Origin: Inia geoffrensis
Taxonomy: Eukaryota > Chordata > Mammalia > Artiodactyla > Iniidae
Assembly (NCBI GenBank): GCA_036417435.1
Contig: CM070905.1
Location: forward strand, 25,397,592 to 25,461,591
Direction of reading: 5' to 3'
DNA length: 64,000 nt
Positions 11,891 to 24,164 of the stretch are shown here, piece by piece (the stretch's first letter is position 1; each line of letters opens with the position of its first letter). The translations under genes and the position numbers were made by a program. The notes beneath the pieces are model-generated. The model was not told where the DNA came from and did not search any database. It saw nothing but the letters and a program-made list of their open reading frames with translations.

Positions 11891-12619
11891 CTGCCTCTAA
11901 AGTAAAGTAAAGTAAAAAGAAAATTTACTTCCTTCAACTCTACTTTTGTCTTGTTTGGTATAACAAACCCTTTGCTTGACTACTGTATCATGACATCATC
12001 TTTTTGTTGACATTTTAAATCACAACTAGAAATAAAAAATGTAAAGTTCAATCATGTGTAGTGCTGCCAGTGAAAACACCTTCACTGTGGTGATGCATGG
12101 ATGAGCATCAAATACCTTCAGCAAAAGCCAATTTGTGCAAGTTTCTTCTAATAGTAATTGTAGAACACATACTGATTTAAGAAATGTTAATATGTGGGAA
12201 ATGTATGCCTAAGACTCAAAAAACATGCAGTAATAATAATTAAGAGCTACAATTTATTCATTGCTTTCTGTGTGTGGCCAATAGTGTTAGTGCCTGCCCA
12301 AAGCCAGTCATCACGTCCATTTTAATACAGTCCTGTTTGCCTTTGAGGTAGCAATATGCTTACCTAACCTCAGACTAGAGGTGGTCCTGTGACCATTCTG
12401 GCCAGGGAGGTACAGCTAGGAGTCAGAAGCTTAAGGCCTGGGGAGGGTTTTTTTTTTTTTCTCCATATAAAAAGGAACATTTTTGCCACAAGAGACATAT
12501 ATTCCAGTTCCTTGAACATGTCTTGCCTTTGTGCTTCAGCTCATGTTGTAAACTCTGTTCATTTCACTTCCCAGAGTCCCACCTACTTTTCTGCCTCAGC
12601 TGCAGAATTTCAGGTTGCG

Positions 12620-13135
12620 GTGGAAATGCTACGGAATCTAAGCTCATTCTGCTTGTTGTATGACAGACCAGTAAATTGGGAGGCAAAGTGTTGGGACAAG
12701 GAATGATGACTTTATTTGGAAAGCCAGGAGTCCAAGAAGATGACAGACTAATATCTTAGAGAACCATCTTACCCAAGTCAGAATTCAGGCTTCTTTTATA
12801 CTGAAAAGGGGTGGGGGTGCGGTTAGTTGTTGCAAACTTCTTGGTGTTGGAATCCTTTGTTCTTGCAGCTGTCTATGTAGGTCAGGTAAACCTCAACAAG
12901 ACACATGTTATTCTGTTCTGCAACTTTTTATCTCTATATGAATGGAAAAGTGTTACACCCTTAAAGATCAGAGCCTTGAGAATGGGCTATCCTGTATATT
13001 TCAGGCTATAGGCAACATTCTTAACTTGTAGCGGGAAAGCAATAGAATACAAAGGTTAAAGTAAAAGAAACAGATACAATATGGAATCAGATTTGTTCTT
13101 CCCGATTACAGAAAGAGGCCTGGTGAACAAATGAT
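12620..13135 (-). mobile_element. Possible old LTR, antisense
   Basis: The segment reads like an LTR in reverse orientation. It contains GACTTTATTTGGAAAGCCAGGAGTC, then CTTCTTTTATACTG, then a longer AT/GC-mixed part ending near AAAGAGGCCTGGTGAAC. I cannot name the family and did not find a terminal duplication, so this is a weak call; unique intronic sequence is the alternative. Confidence 0.3.
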
Positions 13136-13224
13136 CGTGGGTGTTTTACTTTCTTTTTTTTTTTTTTTTTTTACTAAATCAATCATCTTGCTAAACTTTA
13201 TTTTCTCCCCAACAAAATAGTAAT

Positions 13225-13320
13225 TAAAACCATCTACTTGTCAGAAATGTGAGGATTAAATGGAATAATGTATGAAAGCCGCCTCTCATGGCACCTGGCA
13301 CAAAACAGCAGCTTCCTAAA
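13225..13320 (-). mobile_element. MIR fragment, antisense (probable)
   Basis: GTGAGGATTAAATGGAATAATGTATGAAAGC followed by CACCTGGCACA matches the reverse complement of the MIR first half. The rest of the element is missing. Confidence 0.5.
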
Positions 13321-13532
13321 GACACTTTCTCATGTATACACTCAGCAGAAATGATCTTGCTGTTTCTCCCCTGAGAGTTACTCTGTACCATGCTCATCCC
13401 ATGTCTCTTACTATTTTTTATGTATTTTGATTAATAGTATCTGTGTCTTCATTACCAAATAAAGGATGCTTCTTGAAGCCACAGGCCCTTGCTCATAGTA
13501 TTTATGTTTTTATTGAACTAAAGATATATGTT

Positions 13533-13960
13533 GTGAGCAGCAACATGGATGGACCTAGAGGTTGTCATACTGAGTGAAGTAAGTCAGACAGAGAAAGAGA
13601 AACATCATATGATATCACTTATGTGCAGCATAAGAAGAGAAATGATACAAATGAACTTATTTATAAAACAGAAACAGGCTCACAGACTTAGAGAATGAAT
13701 TTATGGTTGCGGGGGGGAGGGATAGTTAGGGAGTTTGGGATTGACGTGTACACACTGCTATATTTAAAATGGATAACCAACAAGGATCTACTGTATAGCA
13801 CAGAGAACTCTGCTCAGTATTATGTAACAGACTATATGGGAGAAGAATTTAACTGAATCACTTTGCTGTACACCTGAAGCTATCACAACATTGTTAATCG
13901 AAGCTATCACAACATTGTTAATCGACTCTACTCCAGTATAAAATAAAAAGTTAAAATATA
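13533..13960 (+). mobile_element. L1 LINE 3' end
   Basis: The sequence matches the end of L1 ORF2 and the 3' UTR. It has GCAACATGGATGGACCTAGAG, AGTAAGTCAGACAGAGAAAG, a G-rich patch near 13710, then TTGCTGTACACCTGAAGC and a short A-rich tail near 13945. A perfect 24-bp tandem duplication sits near its end (13876-13923). Confidence 0.8.
13876..13923. repeat. Perfect 24-bp tandem duplication inside L1 3' UTR
   Basis: The unit beginning GAAGCTATCACAACATTG occurs twice head to tail (13876-13899 and 13900-13923) without a mismatch. Other L1 copies in this window do not show it. It points to a local slippage event or to a feature of this L1 subfamily. Confidence 0.9.
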
Positions 13961-13974
13961 TATACATATGTATG

Positions 13975-15640
13975 CTGTGAGACTTCCAGTTTCCAGTTCT
14001 GCATATAAGGAGCTTGAAAGTCAGCACTCTGCTCTAGCAACAAGTAAAACGCTGAACAGACTGAAAAAGCAATACTACTTCTACAAACCAGAAGAGAGAG
14101 GGGGTTATAGGGTAGAGCGGAGGCACCAATAGGCACATACAGGAATGCAGGCAGGCAGGTCTTATAGGATCAGAGGCTTAGGAATGGAAACCACTGCAGG
14201 AACCAGGGCCAGCGTAGGAAAACCTGAACTGTAATCGATAAGTTGCTGGAGATTCAGTGTGGAAAATTCTGAGAGTTAAAGATTCTTGCCGGAGCCAGAC
14301 ATAGGGGAGGCCGGCAATTTTGTCAGATTTACCTCCAGGAGCTCAATCAGGTCTCCACAGTAAATATGAGAGAAAATTTTCTTTGCGCTTCTGGCAGAGG
14401 GAGGGGAAAAGAAATGATTCTGAAATACGCCAGACCACCCTGTTAGTAACAAGGCCTGCCCTCAAGGGAAACTACTTCACCAAAACTTAACCTCCTGGGG
14501 TTTTGTCAGAGACTGACTGACCTGGGGAAAGGAAACACACAACCCGAGCCCACTGGAGCCATCCTGTTCGACCTGAGGAAAGAGAAAAATAATGGAAAAA
14601 CACTTGTGAAGTTCACAGTCCAGGGGCACAGGCTCACTAAAAAACTGAAGCCTAATCATAGGGCTATAACATGCTTCCCCTCCCCCTGCACCTCACCACC
14701 ACAATACTAAAGGCCTGTTTACAATAGTTCCTTTTACCTAGTACATTGTGTCTAGCTATCAAGAAAAAAAATCACAAGACATACCAAAAGGCAAGGAACA
14801 CAATTTGAAGAGACAGAGTATCAGGACCAGACATGGCAGGAATTATAGGAATTACCAGGCAGGGAATTAAAAACAACTCTGATTAATATGCTAGTGCTCT
14901 AATGGATAAAGCAGACAGTGTGCAAGAACAGTTGGGAAACATATAAAAGATATGGTAATCCTAAAAAATAATCAAAAGGAAATGCTAGAAATAACAACAA
15001 AATAAACCACTGTAATGAATAATGCCTTGGACGGGCTCCTTAGTAGACTGGAGATGGCAGAGGAAAGAATCTTTGAATAGAGGATATATCAATAGAAACA
15101 TGCAAAACTGAAACACAAAGAGAACAGACACTGACAAAAACAGAACAGAACAGCCAGAGACTGTGGGACAACTACAAAAGCATAACATATGCTTAATGGG
15201 AATACCAGAAAGAGAAGAAAGAGGGATAGGAACAGAAGAAATATTTGAAACAATAATGCTGGAGAATTTCCCCAAATTAATGTCAGACTACAAATCACAG
15301 ATCCAGGAAGCTCAGAGAACACCAAGAAAGAAGAATGCCCCCCAAATCGATTTCTAGGCATATCATTTTCAAACTACAGAAAATTACAGATAAATAAAGT
15401 CTTATCCCCAGAAACCATGCAAGCAAGAAGAGAGGGCAGTGAAATATTTAAAGTTTTGAGAGGAAAAAAAATACCTCCAACCTAGAATTCTGTACTCTGA
15501 GAAATTATCCTTCCAAAGTGGAGAAATAAAGAATTTCTCAAATTGAGGGAATGTGTTGCCAGTAGACCACCCTTGCAAGAAATGTTAAAATAAGTTATTT
15601 AGAGAGGAAGAAAAATAGTATAGGTTAAAAACAATCTACG
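13975..15640 (+). mobile_element. L1M-type LINE, 5' region remnant
   Basis: The sequence resembles the 5' region of older mammalian L1 elements. It includes CCAGGAAGCTCAGAGAACACC, ATCATTTTCAAACTACAGAAA, then GAATTCTGTACTCTGAGAAATTATCC and CAAGAAATGTTAAAA near its right end. No long open frame survives. It lies directly downstream of another L1 3' end (13533-13960), so these are two insertions or one rearranged element. Confidence 0.55.
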
Positions 15641-15769
15641 AAAAGAAAGGAAAGACATCAAAGAAGGAATAAACGAAGGTAAAATAACAACTTTTATTTT
15701 TCTTATGCTTAATTAAGTGATAAAGTTTGTTCAAAATAATAATAGTGACAATGTATCCAGTTATGGATG

Positions 15770-15843
15770 CTTATATATGTAATATGTATATATGTATACA
15801 TATATAGACACAGAAGATACATATATAAACATACATTTGTATC

Positions 15844-15888
<45 letters not shown>

Positions 15889-15906
15889 GAATGTGTGTGT
15901 GTGTAT
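15770..15906. repeat. TATATG-rich tract with (TG)n(TA)n core
   Basis: The core at 15843-15906 is an alternating purine-pyrimidine run: TG repeats, then TA repeats, then TG repeats again. It is preceded by ATATGTATATATG-type sequence from 15770. Such runs can adopt Z-DNA or cruciform form and vary in length between individuals. Confidence 0.9.
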
Positions 15907-17530
15907 ACGACTTTAGACCTTAAGCCAACCCGAATTTATTTCATAGATTTGCAGATGTTTTTTTTTGTTGTTTGGGGCTCAGAATAGTGGATGCTCAGTT
16001 TAAAAGTTTTTAAATAGATCAAGTAAATAGATCTAGGCTAGAGAAACTTTGATAATGTATTTCCATTGCTAACAGAGCAGTATAACAGTATGATTCTAAA
16101 TGAATTATAAATTAATGTTGACTACGCAGTTTTTTTTTTTTTACAGTAATGAGTAATAAGTCAGTCGATATGACATTTTATGGTGCATTTACACCAGTTT
16201 TCTTTAAAAGTTGCTAACAGTGATAATAGGATGTACTGATCCACACTAGAAAATGAAAAACCCGCTTGGTTAGAAGTAATTAAACTCTGTGATGACACAT
16301 TCCCCAGCAGGATACTTTTCTAGTTATTATTATGATGACGGGTATGAAAAGAACTAAAATATAACTCAGGGCCTCTCTCTTCTTCATGAGCCTTCCTCAC
16401 CTGTATACACCTGAGATAAGGAAGGTGGGAGCAGGAGAGAGGGAGAAGGGCAAAAGGAGGGAGGAAAGGTATGTAGGAATGTTGTTCTAGAACAGTTCTC
16501 CGGTTTCAAAGATGACAGGCGTGCTAAGGAGAGTGAAAAGAGGGAGTAGACATATTGGTGAGAAGTCAAATCAGAGAGGTTTACTCAACTTAAAAACTAC
16601 AGAAAATATACGTGTGCGCATCTTAATACATATTCTTATCAGTCCACTCAAGGAAAGAGACACACAGAGAGACAGACCCAAAATACAAATACACAACTTT
16701 ATACAAAAATCGATAAATATGCATTGATATTAGAAGAGTTCATATCCTTTCAGACATCAATCCATCCCATTCATGTGATTCTAGAAAACAGACTAGCTTG
16801 GTTTTATCCCAATTTGAAATAATATTTTCTTCTTAATTATCCTCGTTAATTCTCACAAAACACTTTTGCCCCCATGACAGATGGAATCCTGAGCCAATCA
16901 TAAATGTCTTTATCTCTCATGCTCACCATCCTGTCAAATAGAATCTCAGCCATCAATTGCAGAAAAAACTATATTAGGTTCCAATTAATTTTATTGATAG
17001 GTTACAAAATTCTTTAAAAGTGTTTGTTTTTTGTTTTTCCCTAAGATATACTCTTCTGAAGAGTACTTAGGCCCTAAGTGAGGCAATTGGAAAGATTTCA
17101 TATCCCACATTCCTTCAACTACTCTCTTACAGCTTGTATGCTCTGGTTATGTGTTAATGGTTTTCTGACATCTGAAATCACAGCCCCATTGAGCCACATG
17201 GAGTGCTTTTCTCTCAAAGGGATTCAGCCTTAAACACAGATGGGCTTGTCGGCATGGTCTAGATGACATTTTTGTAACCCATAATGTTCTTCAGCAAGAT
17301 GTGGTTAATGATCCTTCGCTGATATCATCCAACCAGAGCGCCCTGGGATCCTGGCAGAAGATCGTGTTCATGTCATAGCTTCTGAGGCTGCTCAACACAA
17401 AGCTATTACTGTAGGAACTGGCTAATGAAAATCTAGGTATTGCTATTATACATTATGTATTTTATCATGATTGGTATTAATATTGTCTCCTATTTGTGCC
17501 CTTGTCTTGCTACTTTAATTTAGCCCAGTT
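15907..17530. other. Intronic sequence without recognised features
   Basis: This is mostly AT-rich, unique-looking sequence with a T-run at about 16130. The open frames at 16384-16727 on both strands have no recognisable domains. I see no named repeat. Confidence 0.45.
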
Positions 17531-17545
17531 TTACCTTTTGCTTTT

Positions 17546-18067
17546 GTTTTGTTTTGTATTGTTTTTTAATTTATTCAAGTATAGTTGATTTACAATGTTG
17601 TGTTAATTCCTGCTGTATAGCAAAGTGATTCAGAATATATACATATATATATATTCTTTTTCATATTCTTTCCCATTATGGTTTATAACAGGATTTTGAA
17701 TATACTTCCCTGTGCTATAGTAGGGCCTTGTTGTGTATCCATTCTATATATAATAGTTTGTATCTGCTAATCCCAGACTTCCAGTTCATCCCTCCCCCAC
17801 CCCTCCCTCCTCCTTGGCGTCCACAAATCTGTTATCTGTATCTGTGAGTCTCTTTCACAGATAAGTTCATCTGTGTCACATTTTAGATTCCACATATAAG
17901 TGACATCATATGGTATTTGTCTTTCTCTTTCTGACTTACTTCACTTAGTATGATAATCTCTAGTTCCATCCATGTTGCTGCAAATGCCATTATTTTATTC
18001 TTTTTAATGGGTGAATAATATTCCATTGTATATATGTACCACATCTTCTTTATCCATTCATCTCTTG
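17546..18067 (-). mobile_element. L1 LINE 3' end, antisense, 5'-truncated
   Basis: This is the reverse complement of the end of L1 ORF2 plus its 3' UTR (GTATAGTTGATTTACAATG, CTTCCAGTTCATCCCTCCC, CCATCCATGTTGCTGCAAATG, ATTCCATTGTATATATGTACC). It is flanked by a perfect 15-bp target duplication TTACCTTTTGCTTTT (17531-17545 and 18068-18082), so both boundaries are well defined. It inserted opposite to GRM8. Confidence 0.92.
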
Positions 18068-18589
18068 TTACCTTTTGCTTTTTGGAATGCCACTCTTCCT
18101 AGGCTTGGAGGGAAAGGAATATCCTCCCGCCAATGCCTCCTCTTGCTTGACTATAACTCCAAAATGACCTAGTCCTTCTGGAGACTGACTTCCAGAAGGT
18201 TTATTGACCCCTTACTAATGTAATGAGACTATTCAGAAAACTGTCATGGAAGGTACAATGAAGCCTGGATATAATCCTATGGAATACCCATGACACATTG
18301 TCTCTAAGTCCCTTCAATTTGTCTCTACTGTTTTGGGATTACTCTCCTCTTGGCCTTTGGACCCTACACTGCTGGAAATAAATTCAATAAATGGCTCTTA
18401 TGCATCTGCTTTGTGTAAGACACTATGGCTTCTGATGACAGGGTACATCCTTACCTCATACAGTTCGTAGTATGTGAGATAGTAGATGTCCTACGTGGTC
18501 AGTAGATACACTTCCATGCAAAATTAAATAGATCTAATAAAGAGAGAGGCAAGCAAAGGGCTAAAGTTATTTCCAAATGGCAGGAAAAA

Positions 18590-18894
18590 AGAAAGCACCA
18601 AGGAGGTGGCGTTTGGACAGGAACTTGAAAAAGGTTAGGAGTTTGATAGCAGAAGAAAAGACAGACATGCATTTCAGGTTGTTCAAAAAACTTCAGCCAT
18701 TTTGGGAGAGTGGATGCTGCGCCAGGGGTATCTAGTGTGTATCTTGAGTGGCTAGAGTAGATTGTGCAGTGAGATTCAGTGGCAAGTGAGATGGAAAAGG
18801 CAGTGAGGCCAGATTAGTGTGCAAAGGTGGGCATGGGGGTGCTTCCAATGCCAGCTAAACAAAACTGACCTTTATCTGATTGGCAGTTAGGAGG
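18590..18894 (-). mobile_element. LINE L2 fragment, antisense (left part)
   Basis: On the plus strand the text follows the L2 antisense consensus: GGCGTTTGGACAGGAACTTG, ACAGACATGCATTTCAGG, GTGGCTAGAGTAGATTGTG, then AGGCCAGATTAGTGTG. It is interrupted by a SINE at 18907 and resumes after it. Confidence 0.6.
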
Positions 18895-18906
18895 CATTCT
18901 AAGTTT

Positions 18907-19051
18907 GTTGTTGTTTAATATTTATTTATTTATTTGGCCGCTCCAGCTCTTAGTTGCAGCAGGCAGGATCTAGTTCCCTGACCAGGGATCGAACCTGGAC
19001 CTACTGCATTGGGAGCACAGTGTCTTAATCACTGGACCACCAGGGAAGTCC
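18907..19051 (-). mobile_element. Older tRNA-derived SINE (CHR-1-like), antisense, inside L2
   Basis: The reverse orientation shows ACCAGGGATCGAACCTGGACC, the tRNA-like B-box region, and the inverted head GGACCACCAGGGAAGTCCC. A (TTTA)n-type tail lies at the left. The flanks share CATTCTAAGTTT / CATCCTAGGTTT (18895-18906 and 19052-19063), a diverged 12-bp target duplication. The body lacks the long GC-rich part of the younger copies. Confidence 0.85.
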
Positions 19052-19063
19052 CATCCTAGGTTT

Positions 19064-19165
19064 TTGAGTAACATGATTTGACTAGTGTTTCAGAGCCATC
19101 ACTCTGCTGGATGGAGGACCACAGAGACCATTTCGAAAGTTCATGGGCTAGACCAGGTTTCAAGG
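19064..19165 (-). mobile_element. LINE L2 fragment, antisense (right part)
   Basis: This continues the L2 of 18590-18894 after the SINE. TGAGTAACATGATTTGACTAG, then CATCACTCTGCTGGATGGAGG, matches the L2 antisense phrase in which a large genomic copy reads '...GATCACTCTGGCTG...'. Confidence 0.6.
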
Positions 19166-20555
19166 GGGTACATTCAAGGGATTGGAAAAAAACAAAGATA
19201 CATGGGAAATTTTTCAGAAGTCAAAGATCATACTTTGTGAAGAAACTGAGATGAATATTCAGGGAAAGAATGAGAATAACTCTAGAATGTCTAGACTGGG
19301 ATGCTGCCGACTTATTAAGGAGACTAGCACCTAGAAGTATGGCAGAGACGCAAGATAGACTACGTGATGAAGCAGGTAGACGTCATCCTAGGCACATGCT
19401 AATGATCAATACCTGACAATTCCTCTTTGATGCCGCTGGCAGTATTTATGACTCTCCATCTTGTTCTGTAGTGCCTTCTGTATGTCTGTCCATACATGCT
19501 CACCCAGGCTGCCTTCCAGTACTCTGAATTACCTTTCTGAAGAAACCTGGTTGTTCATCTGCATCAAACCATCAGAATCTTGCACTGATCTAATTAACAG
19601 ATACAGTTTTCTGTGCTGATGTATAAAAAAGTTAGGAGGTTAACCTGCCAGAGCAGTACTGTTGCATTTTACACATAACCTTCTGCTTAATCTAAATAAT
19701 TATGCTAATAGTAGGAATTCGCTGCCTTGTGCTGGAGCAGTAAGATTTCTGGAGGCGTCTGGGTCACATAAGATGTATTTCTTCTGGATGGAGTTGGCCC
19801 TATACAGAGCTGTAACGGGGGGAAGGAAAGTATTAAAATTAAACAGTGATATTTAGGGAATCCAGGATTACAAGACAAAACAAAAATATATTTTAGCACC
19901 TAATACAAGTTTATTTTCAAAAGGTAGATGTATCATTTCTTTCAAAATATAATAGTAAACCCACTCACGTTACAGAAAAGTCTTATATAAAGTGTTTTAA
20001 AATTTTTTACAAAGTGTACTTCCATCCTGAAAGAGTATTGATTAAACCAAACTCCAGGAGTTAGGAAGAACAGGGGGCTAATTTGATCACTTCTAACAAT
20101 GACCTGTCTTTATGGAGACTTCCCATTTCTTTCCCAGGTGCTTCCAGGTAAATTTGCATCATCAACCTTCCGGGGGATAATTGTTCATGTTGGGTACTTC
20201 TGTAATAGGAATAATGTCCCCTCCTGCTGAAATGCAGCCACCTAGGGGCAGATGGTAATGACCTCTTGAAAGAGCATGGACTGCTGTAAACAGATTAAGC
20301 ATAGAAGTGACACAGATTATGAGAGACTTTATGGGACTTCGAGGCAGCTAGAACATAATTACCCAAATTACATTTGGCTTAAACAACAGGCTAATGCTTC
20401 TTTTCTAGCCACATGTTTCAGAGCGACATTAATGTTCTATGTTGTAGTTTTCTGTACAAGGAAAGACAGGCATTTTTGAGCAAAGCAATAGTTTCTAAGC
20501 CATTATTGTATTTGCTTTTTGGTTTTTTTGGTATCTGGAAATATCTGAAGTCTTT
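19166..20555. other. Intronic sequence without recognised transposons
   Basis: I see no exon or repeat family here. Open frames of about 65 codons at 19662-19899 overlap on both strands and show no domain features. A weak CTCF-like motif lies at 20238-20251. Confidence 0.4.
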
Positions 20556-20559
20556 ATTT

Positions 20560-20702
20560 ATTTATTTGTTTATTCTTTTATTTGTTTAAAATTGTGGTGA
20601 AATATACATAACAAAGTGTATCATTTTAATCATTTTTAAGTGAACAGTGGCATTAACTGCATTGGCAGAGCTGTACAACTATCACCACCATCCATCTCCA
20701 GA
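20560..20702 (-). mobile_element. L1M LINE 3' fragment, antisense
   Basis: AATTGTGGTGAAATATACATAAC, then ATCATTTTTAAGTGAACAGTGG and TACAACTATCACCACCATCC, is the reverse complement of an old L1M 3' UTR. A short TTTA-rich stretch precedes it. Confidence 0.7.
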
Positions 20703-21554
20703 TGAGTCCTTATTTATTTTTGTTTCATAGAGATTTTAGTTTATTTGATTATGTATACTTAGAGAACTGTGTTTTTCTTTTTCTTTTTCTTTGGTTATCA
20801 CAGCCTCTTTCCCCCCAAATTTTGTGACTGTTTCAAAAACAGGTTTTCAATTCACAGTGTGTTTCTCTCAGGGAGATAAATCATACATCCCACTATTCTC
20901 AAAAGAACTGACATCTCAATTTGAAAAATACAGGAATGCTTGGCTTCTCCAACACCGTGTTGCTAATGCTTTAACCAGATGCCAGTTAACAATTATGGCA
21001 ATTCTGAGTCAACAGTATTGAGCTGACATCCTCATGTTTCACAGCAGCTTCACAGGGGGCTGCTTTAAGAGCAGTTTTAATTATCCCAAATGTTTTTAAA
21101 ATTCATTTATTCCTTAAGCCAATAAATACCCTTTTTTAGATTATCTGTACTGTGCTACACAAATGCACTGAGAGAGAAGGCTGCAATGATTGTGGACTAG
21201 TCAACTGCCGTGGTGTTTCTTTTCGAAAGACCTTGGGAGGAGGGCTCTGGCACATAGATGGAATTTTGGAGCACACCTTGATCAGTCCGTAGAGCAGAAT
21301 AAAAAAATCATCAATAAGCTATTTGGTGTCATGACCCCTTTGAATTTTAGATTAAAGTACTTGTTCTCTCCAGAATAATGCATTTTCACCTGCACCCTGT
21401 TTACTAACTATTGCAGGTGGTATAAACATTTCATAAAGCTCTTTTATAGAGCCCTTAGAAGTCGGTGGAATTTAGGTTAACTGTCAGTGATGTGCAGATG
21501 TGGAGGTGAAAACCTTCCTGATTATCTTGTAACAATACATTGTTAAATCTGTAA

Positions 21555-21722
21555 GCTCTTGCTACTCAAAACATGGTATGCAGATCAGCAAGGCTGTTAT
21601 CACCTGGGAGCTTGTTAGACATGTTACAGATGGAGACATTTTGACTCCACCCCAGACCCACTAAATTAGAGTCTGCTTTTGAAAAATATCATGGGTAATT
21701 TGTGTGAACATTAAGCACTGCA
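21555..21722. mobile_element. hAT-Charlie non-autonomous DNA transposon (MER20-like)
   Basis: GCTACTCAAAACATGGTATGC, ATCACCTGGGAGCTTGTTAGA, CTCCACCCCAGACCCACTAAA and ATTAAGCACTGCAC follow the consensus of a MER20-type element in order. The terminal inverted repeats are decayed. The family name is from memory of the consensus, so a related MER1-group element is possible. Confidence 0.6.
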
Positions 21723-21744
21723 CACAAATAGGCCAGAGAAAAAA

Positions 21745-21763
21745 GTGTGTGTGTGTGTGTGTT
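21745..21763. repeat. (TG)n microsatellite, about nine units
   Basis: A short uninterrupted TG run lies just after the hAT remnant. Confidence 0.9.
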
Positions 21764-23393
21764 TGCATCCTAGAATAATTCTTAAGGCTTTTTCATATTA
21801 TATAAATATTAGCAATTATTCATAGGCACTGCCATTTGGATGTAAAATTCCTAGAAGGAAATTACTCACATCAGAATTTGAAATATTTGTTCACTTTGAC
21901 ACAGCAAGCCCAGATAAAGAAATTTTTTAAAAAGCAGACTATTAGACAAAGTAATAAGCATAAGATTTTTTTTGGCAGTATTGTTATATGACCAAATAAT
22001 TGGCAATGATATAAGTATCCACCACTATGAAATTGGTTAAGTAAAGTATGGTAGATATAGAAACAGAATAAATGTATAGCCAATAAAATTATATTAGTGA
22101 TAGTTATATATTGACATACAGAGTTTTCCATAATTATTGTTAATTGAAAAAGGAAGGATTTAAAACTGCATAGATAGTATTATATCATTGTTTTTTTTAA
22201 TAGATAGCTGTAGATATAATAGGAAAAAATGTAGTTCAAATAATAACCATTTTCACTAAATTATAGTAGGATGATGGGCCAATATTCTTTTTTATTCTAT
22301 CTTTCTTTTACTTATCTTCCAAATTTTTTACAATAAATATGACATCTCTATAATGAATATTTTGTTAAAAATAGAAACAGCATTGTTCTCCAACACTAAT
22401 ATTCAGCTCATTTCATCTGATATTTGACAATATTCTGCTTCCTCCTATTTTCGATGATAAAGGTGGTCAATTACATGAGCTTGGTTTTGAAAAGGCAATG
22501 ACTAGATGGAGCATATCTTATTGGGTGTTGGCCCTTGGATACAGTTTCCTTCTGTATACGCAGCAGACTAGACTATGGAACAAGAAAATGTGAACACTAA
22601 TTTTTCCCCTTCCTCAATGAGACAATCTGATTATTGGTTGTTGCCAGGTAACATTACAACTTATCCTTTAGATCTGGTATAACTGTTGCAGTAAGGTCAT
22701 TTTCACTGAGAAGCTGAGGAACTTTAGAAACTAGTGTGACAAAAGTTAAATGTAATGAAAAATGAATAGAAAGATGTATCATTACAAAGGCATCCAAGTT
22801 TTTAAAGCTACTTTCCACTATTGTGCTTTTGTTATTTTTTCTAACTTCCCATTTTGTATTTGAACTTAATTCGGGTATAAGAACAAATTAATTAATTATG
22901 GGGTAGCTAACAGATATAGATAGACTTTCTACAGGCGTTCAGATGACTGAAAAGAAAAATCAGACCAGAAGTATGGTTTCTGATTTTGTTTTTCTTCAGA
23001 TATGAGACTTGCAGGGTCTTGCTGTCTAGTATCTATTACATACAGTATTCTCCTAGGCTATTCTCAGGACTACAAAATACAAAATATATATTTTACATAA
23101 GTTTCTGAGGGTTTTTTAGTCATAAAGTTGAGTGCTTCTATAAACTTCCGAGAGCTCAGTATCTGAAGACATTGAAATCAGAAAGCATAAAGCATTCAGC
23201 AATTTCAAAGGAAGAAAAACAGAACTTCATGAAAATTCCAAATAATATTTTTGTTATTATTTTCAGACATTTGTTTGGGAACATTTAGAACTTCATCTTA
23301 TGAATTAAAAAAAATTTGGAGAGCTATCACCATTGATCTGGGATATCCAGCTTTCTAAAAGAGGAATGTTTATGGTTTTGGTAGTGAATTTTT
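21764..23393. other. Intronic sequence without recognised features
   Basis: The sequence is strongly AT-rich. I see no exon and no repeat I can name with confidence. An open frame at 21871-22131 on the minus strand is AT-driven and encodes a hydrophobic low-complexity peptide. Confidence 0.4.
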
Positions 23394-23655
23394 TAAAACC
23401 ACTTTATTGAGGTGTGACTGACATACAAAACAAAAAGCTGTACATATTTAATGTATACAGCTTAATGAGTTTAGATATAAGTATATACTAGTGAAACCAT
23501 ACCACAGTCAAGGCCATAAATTTGTTCATTACCTCCCAAAGTTTCCTCTTGCCCTTTTATTTATTTATATTTTTTGCAAAATTTTTTTGTTTGTGTGGTA
23601 AGAGGATTTATAGGAGCTATGCTCTGAACAGATTTTCAAGCATATAATGCAGTAG
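23394..23655 (-). mobile_element. L1M LINE 3' fragment, antisense
   Basis: CCACTTTATTGAGGTGTGACTG, then CTGTACATATTTAATGTATAC and AAGGCCATAAATTTGTTC-like text, is an old L1M 3' end in reverse orientation. It is cut by the younger L1 that begins at about 23660. Confidence 0.75.
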
Positions 23656-23659
23656 TGTT

Positions 23660-24139
23660 TTTCAATTTTTACTGGAGTATAGTTGATTTACAATGTTGTG
23701 TTAGTTTCTGCTGTACAACAAAGTGAATCAGTTATACATACACATATATCCACTCTTTTTTAGATTCTTTTCCCATATAGGTCATTACAGAGTACTGAGT
23801 AGAGTTCCCTGTGCTATACAGTTGGTCCATATTAGTTATCTATTTTATATATAGTAGGGTGTATGTGTCGATTCCAATCTCCCATTTATCTCTCCCTCCC
23901 TTTCCTCCTGGTAACCATAAGATTGTTTTCTACATCTGTAACTCTATTTCTGTTTTGTAAATAAGTTCACATGTACGATTTTTTTAGATTCCACATATAA
24001 GTGATATCATATGATATTTGTCCTTCTCTGACTTATTCACTCAGTATGACAATCTCTAGGTCCATCCATGTTGCTGCAAATGGCATTATTTCATTCTTTT
24101 TTATGACTGAGTAATATTCCATTGTATATATGTACCACT
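23660..24139 (-). mobile_element. L1 LINE 3' end, antisense, nested in older L1M
   Basis: This is the same kind of sequence as 17546-18067 (GTATAGTTGATTTACAATG, CAGTTGGTCCATATTAG, CCATCCATGTTGCTGCAAATG, CCATTGTATATATGTACC). It ends at a T-run (24141-24154). L1M sequence lies on both sides, so this copy appears to have inserted into it. Confidence 0.88.
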
Positions 24140-24164
24140 TCTTTTTTTTTTTTTTAGATGCTAT

